Shown piece after piece: positions 45,972-54,240 of a DNA stretch of 64,000 nucleotides. A program made the translations under genes and the position numbers. The notes below the pieces were generated by a model. The model saw only the letters and a list, made by a program, of their open reading frames with translations. It did not search any database and was not told the origin of the DNA. The stretch comes from Enterococcus faecalis 13-SD-W-01. Lineage in GTDB: Bacteria; Bacillota; Bacilli; Lactobacillales; Enterococcaceae. The stretch spans positions 21,881 through 85,880 of the forward strand of contig KE351686.1 in NCBI GenBank assembly GCA_000415185.1. Reading direction: 5' to 3'. Every line of letters begins with the position of its first letter. The stretch's first letter is position 1.

Positions 45972-46421
45972 TTATTTATTGGTGATAGCTTTGCGATAAA
46001 CCGACATTTTCCGATCGAATCGGTCATTCGCTTCTCCGATTTTTTGATAGCCAAGCTTTTCATAAAAATCAACAAGCTGAGTTACGATATAGATTTTTTC
46101 AAATCCTTGTTTTTTCAATTCTTTTTCTGCATAAGAAACAATTTTTTCACTGAGATCCTGTCCTCTAAAAGCTGGATCGACATAAACCGTAGCAATATAC
46201 GGCTGATAATCGATGGTATCAACGATGTCATGTTTGACGATTGAGCAAAAGCCAGCCAATCGATCTTTTTCTTCTACTATAATAACAGCTTCCCAATCGG
46301 CAAATTTTCCTTGCCGCATATTTTTTGCTAGATAGTCCGCTGCTGCCCAGTCTTTTTCAGCAATTTTTTCTGCATAGTCAAGCCAATTTGAAGAATCTTT
46401 TCTGAGTATTTCTATCTTCAT
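45972..46421 (-). CDS. GNAT-family acetyltransferase
   Basis: The 149-residue protein has the GNAT core: AVIIVEEKDRLAGFCSIVKHD (beta 2-4), YIATVYVDPAFRGQDLSEKIVSYAE (motif A with R-G-Q-x-L in place of Q/RxxGxG/A) and FYEKLGYQKIGE near the end. It transfers an acetyl group from acetyl-CoA to an unknown amine. Its ATG overlaps the stop of the XRE regulator gene by four bases, so it forms an operon with that gene and the DUF2975 gene. Confidence 0.88.
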   Translation of the reverse strand: MKIEILRKDSSNWLDYAEKIAEKDWAAADYLAKNMRQGKFADWEAVIIVEEKDRLAGFCSIVKHDIVDTIDYQPYIATVYVDPAFRGQDLSEKIVSYAEKELKKQGFEKIYIVTQLVDFYEKLGYQKIGEANDRFDRKMSVYRKAITNK

Positions 46422-46633
46422 TCTTCTTCCTCCTCTACGTATTCAAGCAAGTCTTTTGGTTGACAGTCTAATACCTTACATAACGCATTCAATGTCGAAA
46501 AACGTATTGCTTTTGCTTTTCCATTTTTTAAAATAGAGATATTTGCCATAGTGATACCGACTTTTTCAGACAATTCTGTGACACTCATCTTCCTTTTTGC
46601 CAGCATCAAATCGATATTAACCTTGATTGCCAT
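46418..46633 (-). CDS. Small Cro/CI-type regulator, YozG-like
   Basis: The 71-residue protein is almost only a helix-turn-helix: MSVTELSEKVGITMANISILKNGKAKAIRFSTLNALCKVLDCQPKDLLEYV, quoted in parts. This short form usually pairs with a DUF2975 membrane protein, as here, where the partner ends 11 bases upstream. The pair is thought to act as a membrane-linked sensor and regulator. It overlaps the GNAT gene by four bases. Confidence 0.88.
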   Translation of the reverse strand: MAIKVNIDLMLAKRKMSVTELSEKVGITMANISILKNGKAKAIRFSTLNALCKVLDCQPKDLLEYVEEEEE

Positions 46634-46644
46634 TTTTTCACCGC

Positions 46645-47118
46645 CTAAACTGTCAGATCATTTTCATTTTTGATAGATATCGCATTTCTTAAAAGTTTTT
46701 CGATCGTTGCTGCAAAAGCTCCTGCAACTAAAGGTATCATAGTTATCCCTAATCCTATCACCATGATCCCTGGTGCATCTTCTCCATCTGCGATTCGATA
46801 AGCCATTGGCAATATTCCTAACAATATCGGAAAAATAACCAAGATCGTGTTTTTGATTTTTCGTACGATTTTCAATGAATCATTGGAAAAAGCCAAATCT
46901 TTGTCAATCAATTTCAGCAAACGGTATATTTGATACAATCCAAAGAATATCAGAAAACTTGTTATGTATAACGCTGCTCCGCAAAGTATTTTTTCTCCAT
47001 ATAAAGTTGTGTTTTCAGCAGAATTATTCAAACCCATTGCCAGCATAAAATCAAAAAAGGCGACCATAGCTGCTAACAACCCTATTGCTGCTTTTAAAAA
47101 AAGTGTTGTTTGTTTCAT
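46645..47118 (-). CDS. DUF2975 membrane protein
   Basis: The 157-residue protein has four predicted membrane helices (about residues 8-30, 45-68, 90-110, 118-142) and the conserved loop YQIYRLLKLIDKDLAFSNDSLKIVRKI of the DUF2975 family. It is partnered with the YozG-like regulator just downstream and probably controls its activity at the membrane. No substrate or signal can be read from the sequence. It is the first gene of a three-gene unit. Confidence 0.88.
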   Translation of the reverse strand: MKQTTLFLKAAIGLLAAMVAFFDFMLAMGLNNSAENTTLYGEKILCGAALYITSFLIFFGLYQIYRLLKLIDKDLAFSNDSLKIVRKIKNTILVIFPILLGILPMAYRIADGEDAPGIMVIGLGITMIPLVAGAFAATIEKLLRNAISIKNENDLTV

Positions 47119-47242
47119 CTTTTTATCTCTCCTCTCAAAAAAAATATAGCATACTTTTTATCGAAAAACGATAAAAAAATATCGAAATACAACATTTCTT
47201 TACTTTTTATTAAATACCTTCTTGTTTTGCGAGACAAATTGA

Positions 47243-47302
47243 TTGCCAAACTATACGAGTGTCAGTATACTAGGTACATAAATTAACTTACTTTTTGTAA
47301 GT
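47243..47302 (+). promoter_or_regulatory. Promoter and HxlR/YodB-like operator of the mhqO-like operon
   Basis: TTGCCA (47243-47248), 17 bases, TATACT (47266-47271). Fifteen bases further is the palindrome ACTTAC-TTTTT-GTAAGT (47286-47302), which overlaps the early transcribed region and shares 15 bases with the site upstream of WxL locus 2. This is typical of a redox-sensing repressor site. Confidence 0.7.
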
Positions 47303-47323
47303 GATAATCTTAGGAGGTACATA

Positions 47324-48298
47324 ATGGACACACAAATTAGAGGAATTCACCACGTAACTGCAATGACATCAAGCGCTGAAAAAATCTACCGCTTTTTTAC
47401 CGATATTTTAGGTTTACGTTTAATCAAAAAAACAGTTAACCAAGACGACATCGCTACTTATCATCTTTTCTTTACAGATGACACTGGTGCAGCTGGTACA
47501 GATATGACATTTTTTGACTTTCCAAATATCGTAAAAGGAACAAAAGGAACAAATTCGATTTCTCGTACGTCCTTCCGCGTTCCTAGTGACGTTGCTTTAG
47601 ATTTCTGGGTTGAACGTTTCGAAGAACACAATATCGAACATGGACAAGTAATGGAACGTTTCGGCAAAAAATATTTGGAATTCGAAGACTTTGATGAACA
47701 ACGTTATCAATTGATTTCAGATGAAAACAATACAGGCGTTGAAGCAGGTCTTCCTTGGAAAAATAGTAATGTTCCGGCAGAATTTTCATTATTAGGCTTA
47801 GGCCCAGTATTTGTTACCGTTGAAGATTTCGACCACATGAAACGTGTACTTGAAGATGTTTTAGGCTTTAAAGAAACTGATGCAGACGGCGCGTTCCACT
47901 TATTCGAAATTGCTGAAGGCGGAAATGGTGCAAGCATCATTGTTGAATTCAGAGATGATCTGCCATATGCTCGAGAAGGATACGGAAACGTCCACCATCT
48001 TGCATTACGTGTAAAAGATCGCGAAGCTTTAGAAGAATGGGTCGATAAAATCAGCCAATTGCAATTCCCTAATTCTGGATTTGTTGAACGATTTTATTTT
48101 GAATCTGAGTACTTCTTGGCAGCAAAACATGTACTATTTGAATTAGCAACTGACGGTCCTGGCTTCTTGCTAGATGAAACCTATGAAACAGCTGGGGAAA
48201 AATTATCTTTACCACCATTCTTAGAACCTAAACGTCAAGAAATCGAAGACTATGTACGTCCTTTCGATACTTCAGATGCCAACAAAAAACGTCAATAA
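47324..48298 (+). CDS. VOC-family ring-cleaving dioxygenase, MhqO-like
   Basis: The 324-residue protein has two vicinal-oxygen-chelate modules (about 1-145 and 155-300). Metal-ligand candidates are His in GIHHVTAMT (about 9-10) and YGNVHHLALRV (about 225), with Glu in FELATDGPGF (about 285). It starts IRGIHHVTAMTSSAEKIYRFFTDILGLRLIKKTVNQDD, in part, just as in B. subtilis MhqO/MhqA, which detoxify hydroquinones and catechols. It heads an operon with a flavin reductase and an MhqD-like hydrolase. An AGGAGGTACATA site precedes the ATG, and a redox-type operator lies upstream. Confidence 0.9.
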   Translation: MDTQIRGIHHVTAMTSSAEKIYRFFTDILGLRLIKKTVNQDDIATYHLFFTDDTGAAGTDMTFFDFPNIVKGTKGTNSISRTSFRVPSDVALDFWVERFEEHNIEHGQVMERFGKKYLEFEDFDEQRYQLISDENNTGVEAGLPWKNSNVPAEFSLLGLGPVFVTVEDFDHMKRVLEDVLGFKETDADGAFHLFEIAEGGNGASIIVEFRDDLPYAREGYGNVHHLALRVKDREALEEWVDKISQLQFPNSGFVERFYFESEYFLAAKHVLFELATDGPGFLLDETYETAGEKLSLPPFLEPKRQEIEDYVRPFDTSDANKKRQ

Positions 48299-48410
48299 AA
48301 CCAATCGAATAATAAAAGTTGGACGGGAATTTTTCAATAGATTTCTGTCCAATTTTCTTATTCAGAACTACACAGAAATACTTTTTTATTTTTATGTTAG
48401 GAGGACTTTT

Positions 48411-49031
48411 ATGTTTCATTATCAAGCGGATCAATTAACTGATAAACAGCATTACAAATTTCTTACAGGCAGCGTGATTCCTCGCCCTATCGCTTGGATA
48501 ACGACACAAAATAAAGAAACGGAAATCATCAATGCTGCGCCGTTCAGCTATTTTACTGTTATTTCTAAATTGCCCCCTTTGATCAGCGTATCAATCAATC
48601 GAAAAAACGGTGAATTAAAAGATACAGCTAGAAATCTTTTAGCTACTAACGAAGCAGTGGTACACATCGTGGATGAACAATTGGTCAAACAAATGAATGA
48701 AACAGCTGCTTCGCTTTCCCCAAAAGAAAGTGAACTGCAATTGATTCCTGCAACACTTGAAAAAAGCAGCAGCGTAACTGTACCAGCAATCAAAGAAGCA
48801 CTGATCCGCTTTGAAACTGTTCTCTATCAATATGTACCTATAAAAGATCCAGCTGGTGCAATTATCAGCGATTTATTTATCTTAGAAATCAAAGAGTATT
48901 TTTTTGATGAACAGGTCTTTGATCCAGAAAAAGAATATGTTTTACCAGAAAAATTAAAACCAGTATCACGTTTAGCTGGCAATTTTTATGGCACGTTAGG
49001 AAACACCTTTGAAGAGATCCGACCAAAATAA
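48411..49031 (+). CDS. Flavin reductase-like domain protein
   Basis: I start at ATG 48411 (206 residues), behind TTAGGAGGACTTTT. The longer frame from 48252 overlaps the upstream gene and lacks such a site. The protein has the FMN-binding split-barrel fold: YKFLTGSVIPRPIAWITTQN (about 15-34), NAAPFSYFTVISKLPPLISVSI, and a C-terminal PVSRLAGNFYGTLG. It likely supplies reduced flavin or reduces quinones or nitro compounds. It lies 112 bases after the mhqO-like gene and 22 before the hydrolase gene in one operon. Confidence 0.9.
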   Translation: MFHYQADQLTDKQHYKFLTGSVIPRPIAWITTQNKETEIINAAPFSYFTVISKLPPLISVSINRKNGELKDTARNLLATNEAVVHIVDEQLVKQMNETAASLSPKESELQLIPATLEKSSSVTVPAIKEALIRFETVLYQYVPIKDPAGAIISDLFILEIKEYFFDEQVFDPEKEYVLPEKLKPVSRLAGNFYGTLGNTFEEIRPK

Positions 49032-49053
49032 CACTATCATTTAGGAGGCTATT

Positions 49054-49656
49054 ATGAATTATTATTATGACGAAAAACCAAACAGCAGCAAAAACTTGCT
49101 TCTCCTTCACGGAACTGGCGGAGATGAATATTCTTTAGTTGATATTGCCCATTATCTAGATGACACTAGCCGCATTCTTTCTTTTCGAGGCAATATCCAA
49201 GAAAATGGAATGAACCGATACTTTAAACGTAATGGCTTAAACCAGTTCGATATTGAAAGTTTGGAAGAAGAAACCGATCTTCTTTATGAAGAAATCAAAA
49301 AAATCAGTGCTGAAAAAAACGTTCCTTTAGAAAGCTGGATCTTGGTCGGCTATTCTAATGGTGCGAATATTGGGGCTCACCTGCTTTTAGAACGCGAAAC
49401 TGAATTAACAAAAGGAATCTTTTTCCATCCTATTTCTTTAGGTGTCCATACAAAAGAAACACTATTAAGTGATAAAAAAGTCTGGATTTCTTATGGAGAA
49501 AACGATCCAATCGTCAACCAGCCTGATTTTGAAGAATTGATTACTGCGTTTTATGAACGTGATGCTGACGTGACAGTTGCAAAAACACCAATGGGGCATC
49601 AAATCATCCAAGAAGAAGTAGATGCTGCCAAAGACTGGCTTAATGACCAAGACTAA
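49054..49656 (+). CDS. Alpha/beta hydrolase, MhqD-like carboxylesterase
   Basis: The 200-residue protein has the oxyanion motif LLHGTGGDE (about 17-25), the nucleophile elbow GYSNGANIG (Ser about 102), the acid Asp in GENDPIVNQ (about 150) and the catalytic His in GHQI (about 182). It is in the phospholipase/carboxylesterase group with MhqD, which is induced by quinones and catechols in Bacillus. Its place after mhqO-like and flavin reductase genes supports that role. A TTTAGGAGGC site precedes the ATG. Confidence 0.9.
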   Translation: MNYYYDEKPNSSKNLLLLHGTGGDEYSLVDIAHYLDDTSRILSFRGNIQENGMNRYFKRNGLNQFDIESLEEETDLLYEEIKKISAEKNVPLESWILVGYSNGANIGAHLLLERETELTKGIFFHPISLGVHTKETLLSDKKVWISYGENDPIVNQPDFEELITAFYERDADVTVAKTPMGHQIIQEEVDAAKDWLNDQD

Positions 49657-49664
49657 GCAGACTT

Positions 49665-49706
49665 CCCTTGAAAAAGCGTTTTTCAGCTTTTTTAAGGGAT
49701 TTTTTT
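49665..49706 (+). terminator. Terminator of the mhqO-like operon
   Basis: CCCTTGAAAAAGC pairs with GCTTTTTTAAGGG and is followed by ATTTTTTT. Confidence 0.88.
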
Positions 49707-49787
49707 GTATACAAAAAAGCACCTACCGATTGATTTCAGTAGATGCTTTTACAGAGAACTGCTTGCGTCCATCAGAAGGTTCACTCC

Positions 49788-49937
49788 TTAAGCCGATTTT
49801 TTAAGTTCTTGGACTGCTTGCTCGATTGTAACGCCTGTAGCAAAATGATTTGAATTGTTTTTGTTAAAAACGATAAACATATTCATTTTTGTATCCAGTG
49901 TTACTCGATATTCTAATTCTTTGTTATAGAATGTCAT
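49788..49937 (-). CDS. Small hypothetical protein
   Basis: I start at ATG 49937 (49 residues), behind AAAGGAGAATGCCCT. The product (MTFYNKELEYRVTLDTKMNM to VQELKKSA) has a short beta-rich start and a final helix EQAVQELKKS. The plan is like a small single-domain beta-beta-alpha protein. I recognise no family. It stands alone, with AT-rich promoter DNA upstream. Confidence 0.6.
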   Translation of the reverse strand: MTFYNKELEYRVTLDTKMNMFIVFNKNNSNHFATGVTIEQAVQELKKSA

Positions 49938-50052
49938 AGGGCATTCTCCTTTCTGTGTTTTCTTTTTGAAAGGCAACGATAACGTTAATAACGAAATTCC
50001 ATTTATTATTATAGCATGGCAGATAAATAATAGCTAATTAAGTGTTTTATAA

Positions 50053-50090
50053 GAAAAAAGGAACTGATCCATAACGGTCAGTTCCTTTTC
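50053..50090 (-). terminator. Terminator of the purine permease gene
   Basis: Minus strand: AAAAGGAACTGA pairs with TCAGTTCCTTTT and a TTC/T tail follows. It lies just after the permease stop. Confidence 0.88.
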
Positions 50091-50111
50091 GTTTTATTTA
50101 CTATTGTTCGT

Positions 50112-51422
50112 TTACGCGTTCATGATCCACATAAATCCAAGGAAAATAAAGAATAAGATGTACATGATCGGCGAAACTTCTTTGCCGCGTTTTGCTGCTA
50201 ACATTGTGATTGGATAAAAGATAAAACCAAGAGCAATCCCATCAGAAATACTATAGGTCAACGGCATCCCCAACAGAATCAAGAATGAAGGAATAGCTGT
50301 TTCCATTTCTTCCCATTTGATTTGTCGAAGTGATTGTGCCATCAAAACACCCACGATGATCAAAGCAGGCGCTGTTACTTGGGAAGTAACCACAGATAGC
50401 AATGGTGAGAAGAATAAGCCAAACAAGAAGAAAATCCCTGTCACAACAGCTGTCAAACCAGAACGACCGCCAACTGCGATCCCTGCTGATGATTCTACAT
50501 ATGCGCCTACTGGTGAAGTCCCAAGCAGTGAACCAGCCAACATTGCTGTTGAATCAGAAGCTAATGCGCGGCCGACCCGAGGCATTTTATTGTCTTCCAT
50601 GAATCCAGCTTGGTTTGCCAAGCCTACTAACGTTCCTGCCGTATCAAAGAATGTAACTAGCAAGAATGTTAAAACGACTACCCACATCTGTACCGTATTG
50701 ATATCCCCTAGATGATTCAATGCAACAAGGAATGTTGGTTTCATACTTGGTGCACTTGAAATGATCGTATCAGGCATTTTTATCAAACCTGTAACTAAAC
50801 CTAACACTGTAGTTGCTGCCATGCTAATAAAGATACCGCCCGGCACACGACGCACCATCAAAATTGCTGTTACAACAAGCCCGAAAATCGTCAGCCAAGT
50901 AGTAGGAACACTCAATGAACCTATCCCCACTAATGTTGAATCATTTGCAACAATCAATCCGCCTTCGCTCAAGCCAAGAAAAGCAATAAACAGACCAATA
51001 CCGCCTGAAATCGCATGTTTAAGGTCTTCAGGAATCGCATTGATGATCATTTCACGTAATTTGAAAATCGTGATTACGATAAAAATCAGCGAAGCAACAA
51101 AAACTCCTGCTAATGCTGTTTGCCATGGAATCCCCATGCCGATACAAACAGAATAAGCAAAAAACGCATTGACACCTAATGCTGGCGCAGAAGCAATCGG
51201 ATATTTTGCTAGCACACCCATTAAAATACAGCCTAGCGCACTTGATAATGCAGTTGCTGTGAAAACAGCACCTTCATCCATACCTGTGGCACCAAGAACT
51301 GTTGGATTTACAAATAAAATGTATGCCATTGAGATAAATGTCGTAAACCCCGCTAAGATTTCCCGATTGATCGTCGTGCCTAATTTTTCAATGTCGAAAT
51401 AGGAAACCAATTTTTCCTTCAT
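50112..51422 (-). CDS. NCS2-family guanine/hypoxanthine permease
   Basis: The 436-residue transporter has about 12 to 14 membrane segments. It begins YFDIEKLGTTINREILAGFTTFISMAYILFVNP, in part, the AzgA/PbuG/PbuO branch signature, and contains VTFFDTAGTLVGLANQAG (about 255-272) and GTSPVGAYVESSAGIAVGGRSG. It should import guanine, hypoxanthine or adenine with protons. AGGAGGATAAAGAA precedes the ATG. A PurBox-like site lies next to the ribosome site, and no purine riboswitch is seen in the 5-prime region. Confidence 0.93.
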   Translation of the reverse strand: MKEKLVSYFDIEKLGTTINREILAGFTTFISMAYILFVNPTVLGATGMDEGAVFTATALSSALGCILMGVLAKYPIASAPALGVNAFFAYSVCIGMGIPWQTALAGVFVASLIFIVITIFKLREMIINAIPEDLKHAISGGIGLFIAFLGLSEGGLIVANDSTLVGIGSLSVPTTWLTIFGLVVTAILMVRRVPGGIFISMAATTVLGLVTGLIKMPDTIISSAPSMKPTFLVALNHLGDINTVQMWVVVLTFLLVTFFDTAGTLVGLANQAGFMEDNKMPRVGRALASDSTAMLAGSLLGTSPVGAYVESSAGIAVGGRSGLTAVVTGIFFLFGLFFSPLLSVVTSQVTAPALIIVGVLMAQSLRQIKWEEMETAIPSFLILLGMPLTYSISDGIALGFIFYPITMLAAKRGKEVSPIMYILFFIFLGFMWIMNA

Positions 51423-51437
51423 TTCTTTATCCTCCTA

Positions 51438-51450
51438 AAATCCGAACAAT
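51438..51450 (+). promoter_or_regulatory. PurBox-like site; gap 51423-51788
   Basis: AAATCCGAACAAT matches the lactic-acid-bacterial PurBox AWWWCCGAACWWT at every position. It lies 16 bases upstream of the permease start, between the promoter and the ribosome site. A second, weaker candidate (ACAACGGAACTTA, near 51484) lies about 45 bases away. The rest of the gap is AT-rich and empty. Confidence 0.55.
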
Positions 51451-51788
51451 AAACCATTCGTCAAAATTCATCTTTTCATCAAGACAACGGAACTTATCAT
51501 ATAATAAATCTCAAAATAAGTAAATAACATCCAGGGGAAATTTCCTATTTTATCTGACGGCTTCTTGTGTATTTTCATGGTAATCCTCACTAAAAGAAAC
51601 TGTCAATAAAACTGTTTCTTCGCCCTTTCTTCTGAAAATAAAAAATTATTTCAAAAAAATTTTTCTTATACATTCTTTTTTTAAAAATTACCACAGCGTC
51701 TTAGTTCAAAAATAAGAACAAAACCTTTACTATTAAATAAACAATGTTTTTAAAACTACCAAAGAACGAACTAAAAGGAGGAAAAATC

Positions 51789-52385
51789 ATGAGTTATTCA
51801 CCTGGCGCGTTACTTGAAGCAGTCCAAAACAATCAAATTGAAACGGTACAAGCTATTTTAAAAACAGATTTTCCCATCGATGAAACCAATCATCGTGGAG
51901 AAACACCTTTGCTGGCAGCTGTGCATAACAATCAAATTTCTATTGCAAAAGAACTGATTGACAGCGGAGCAGATATCAATAAACAAGACCATATCAAAGA
52001 CAGCCCTTACCTCTACGCGAGTGCGCAAGGCAAAAATGAGATCTTATCTTACATGTTGGAAAAAGGAACAGCTGACCAAACCGTTTATAATCGTTTTGGC
52101 GGAAACGCACTGATTCCAGCCGCAGAAAAAGGTCATTTAGATAATGTGAAATTACTTTTAGCAGACGGTTCGGTAGATATCGACCACCAAAATAATTACG
52201 GGTACACTGCATTGATCGAAACTGTTGCTTTGCGGGACGGCTCTCCTCTTTATCAAAAAATCGCAACTGAATTGCTAGCTGCTGGTGCAGATAAAGAACT
52301 CAGAGATAACGATGGGAAAACCGCTTTAGATTATGCAAAAGAATTAAATTATCCAGAAATGCAGCAACTGTTAGAAAACACTTAG
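51789..52385 (+). CDS. Ankyrin-repeat protein
   Basis: I start at ATG 51789 (198 residues), behind AAAAGGAGGAAAAATC. It has about five ankyrin repeats: NHRGETPLLAAVHNNQISIAKELIDSGADINKQD and following copies at about residues 37-70, 71-102, 103-137, 138-178 and the last DNDGKTALDYAKELNYPEMQQLLE (about 179-195). It has no signal peptide and is likely a cytosolic protein-binding adaptor. Its partner is unknown. It is a single-gene unit with its own terminator. Confidence 0.9.
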   Translation: MSYSPGALLEAVQNNQIETVQAILKTDFPIDETNHRGETPLLAAVHNNQISIAKELIDSGADINKQDHIKDSPYLYASAQGKNEILSYMLEKGTADQTVYNRFGGNALIPAAEKGHLDNVKLLLADGSVDIDHQNNYGYTALIETVALRDGSPLYQKIATELLAAGADKELRDNDGKTALDYAKELNYPEMQQLLENT

Positions 52386-52394
52386 TTCACAAGA

Positions 52395-52443
52395 AAAAAG
52401 CAGCGCCAGAAAGTCCACTAAAACTTCCTGGCGCTGCTTTATT
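52395..52443. terminator. Bidirectional terminator
   Basis: AAAAGCAGCGCCAG pairs with CTGGCGCTGCTTT between the convergent ankyrin and ABC-F genes, with A and T runs at either end. Confidence 0.9.
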
Positions 52444-52471
52444 TACATTTCGTTGAACAACTAATAACTGA

Positions 52472-53941
52472 TCATTCTTTTAAAACAAGTTTCTTCTCTT
52501 CTAAATGATAAATTTTGTCCGCAGTTCGGCGAACAAAATAAGGATCGTGAGAAGTAAATACAACTGTACCCGGATAAGCCTGAATCAGCATTTCTAATGC
52601 TTCCATCGTCGGCAGATCAATAAAGTTCGTTGGTTCATCAAGAATCAAAACATTCGATGGTCTTACAAATAGCAGCGCGATCGAAATTCGCGTTGCTTCT
52701 CCTCCACTCAATACGTGCATCGATTTTAAAATCTCACTTTGAGAAAACCCCAGATTATTCAAAAGGCTGCGAACAACTTGCTCACTATACTCTGTTTGCT
52801 TCATCAGATAACTCAAAATGGATTCTTCTGCTTTTATCTTATAATCCATTTGCTGATATGTCGCAAACACAACCTTAGGAGAAACAACGATTCCTTCACC
52901 ATAAGACAAAATATGTTCAAGCAAACTTGATTTTCCAATACCATTTTCGCCGACGATTGCGATTTTCTTTTCCAAAGAAAATTGAAAATCTGCATTTTCC
53001 AGTAAGACTTTTTCTCCTTTTTGCAGAAAGACACTTTCTCCTCGGATAGGAAACTTATTGTGGATTTCCACTGAATGCGGTTTTGGAAAGTAAATCTTTG
53101 TTTCTTTTTCTATGCCAGAAACTTCCGTAAGCTGAGTCAAACGTTTTTCAATCGCTTTGGCTGTTTTTTGGACATTTTTTTGAACAGTATCTTTTTGTTT
53201 AGAGGAAGAAAGACGATCTGGACGAATATTTTGCTTCTTCTTTTTAGCGGAGACCTGAGCCATTTTTTCCGCTTGCTCTTTTTTCTTTTCTGCTGCTTGC
53301 TCTAAACGCCGCTTCTCTTTTACATACACAGCTTCTTTTCGTTCATTTTCCAGTTTTTCTAATGCGATCTGCTTTTTATAATCGTCGTAATTCCCAACAA
53401 ATTCTCGCACTCGTCCATCTTTGACTTCCCATATCTTAGTCGCTAATTGGTTCAAAAAGTAGCGGTCATGACTAACAAAAAGAAGCGTACCATAATAATA
53501 ACGTAATTCTTCTGCTAGTTTTTTGACGCTAGCTGTATCTAAATGGGTAGTTGGCTCATCCAGCAGCAAGCCTGTTTGATAAACCGATAATGTTTGGACC
53601 AAACGATATTTCGCTTCTTCACCACCACTTAACGTATCTTTGTCATTTTTAGGTACTTTTAGTTGTCCCATCAACTCCCAATCCAAAGAATCTGCTTGGT
53701 CCAGCTCGTCGATCTCAGCCACTTGTGAAAAATAGCTGAATTCTGTTTCTCTCTGGATTTTCCCTTGGCTAGGCTGGATTTTACCAGCAATCAGCTTGAT
53801 CAATGTTGATTTTCCTTGTCCATTGCCACCGATGATCCCGATTCGATCATTTTGATAAGCTGATAATTCTTGAATATCTAAAATATCTTTTGCACCAAAA
53901 CTCATGGTGATGTTTTCTAATCTAACTGCTAATGTTTCCAT
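52472..53941 (-). CDS. msrC: ABC-F ribosomal protection protein, Msr(C)-like
   Basis: The 489-residue protein has two ATP-binding domains and no membrane part. Domain 1 has GGNGQGKST (about 39-47), LSGGEEAKYRL and LLLDEPTTHLD. A Lys/Glu-rich interdomain linker follows (about 185-275). Domain 2 has GENGIGKSS, LSGGEATRISIALLF and LILDEPTNFIDL. ABC-F proteins of the Msr/Vga/Lsa groups displace macrolides, streptogramins or related drugs from the ribosome. The 14-residue leader MTASMRLRMKLLNK upstream is of the msr/erm type, so Msr(C), intrinsic to E. faecium, is the best match; the call rests on this and on size. AAAGGAGCGGAAAAT precedes the ATG. It is preceded by a transcription attenuator. Confidence 0.82.
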   Translation of the reverse strand: METLAVRLENITMSFGAKDILDIQELSAYQNDRIGIIGGNGQGKSTLIKLIAGKIQPSQGKIQRETEFSYFSQVAEIDELDQADSLDWELMGQLKVPKNDKDTLSGGEEAKYRLVQTLSVYQTGLLLDEPTTHLDTASVKKLAEELRYYYGTLLFVSHDRYFLNQLATKIWEVKDGRVREFVGNYDDYKKQIALEKLENERKEAVYVKEKRRLEQAAEKKKEQAEKMAQVSAKKKKQNIRPDRLSSSKQKDTVQKNVQKTAKAIEKRLTQLTEVSGIEKETKIYFPKPHSVEIHNKFPIRGESVFLQKGEKVLLENADFQFSLEKKIAIVGENGIGKSSLLEHILSYGEGIVVSPKVVFATYQQMDYKIKAEESILSYLMKQTEYSEQVVRSLLNNLGFSQSEILKSMHVLSGGEATRISIALLFVRPSNVLILDEPTNFIDLPTMEALEMLIQAYPGTVVFTSHDPYFVRRTADKIYHLEEKKLVLKE

Positions 53942-54001
53942 ATTTTCCGCTCCTTTACTTGCAAAAGCAAAAAGAGAGGTCAGATTTTTGTTATTTTAAT
54001 C

Positions 54002-54055
54002 AAAAACAGGCTTACAAAAAACTGCATAAAGCAGCTTTCATAAGCCTGTTTTTAT
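54002..54055 (-). terminator. Transcription attenuator of the msr(C)-like gene
   Basis: Minus strand: AAAAACAGGCTTA pairs with TAAGCCTGTTTTT around an inner CTGC/GCAG stem. It lies between the leader peptide and the ABC-F gene, so it should stop transcription unless a stalled ribosome on the leader changes the RNA fold. Confidence 0.85.
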
Positions 54056-54131
54056 TAATTGATTTTACGAAAAAAGCCGACACTTATCCCTTGAAATCGC
54101 ATATTACAAGACTTTTGAAAGTTTTATTTAA

Positions 54132-54176
54132 TTACTTATTCAAAAGTTTCATACGTAATCTCATGGATGCAGTCAT
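54132..54176 (-). CDS. Macrolide-type leader peptide of the msr(C)-like gene
   Basis: I translated a 14-residue frame, MTASMRLRMKLLNK, starting at 54176 behind AAAAAGGAGAACTGAT. Its first seven residues equal the start of the msr(A) leader (MTASMRLK) and resemble the ErmD leader (MTHSMRLR). Those carry the macrolide-dependent ribosome arrest motif M-R-L-R/K. Drug-bound ribosomes should stall here and allow read-through of the downstream attenuator. A strong promoter lies 30 bases upstream. The promoter overlaps the 3-prime end region of the flavodoxin-like gene. Confidence 0.9.
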   Translation of the reverse strand: MTASMRLRMKLLNK

Positions 54177-54205
54177 ATCAGTTCTCCTTTTTCGTTATTT
54201 ATTTT

Positions 54206-54234
54206 ATCATATCATGACTTTTATCCGTTTTCAA
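54206..54234 (-). promoter_or_regulatory. Promoter of the msr(C)-like leader
   Basis: Minus strand: TTGAAA (54229-54234), 17 bases, TATGAT (54206-54211). The leader ribosome site starts about 14 bases after the -10. Confidence 0.75.
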
Positions 54235-54240
54235 CATAAA

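Noticed and set aside
51423..51743. Purine riboswitch upstream of the NCS2 permease
   Set aside because: I could not find the conserved loop and junction bases on the minus strand. A PurBox-like site is the better-supported control element.
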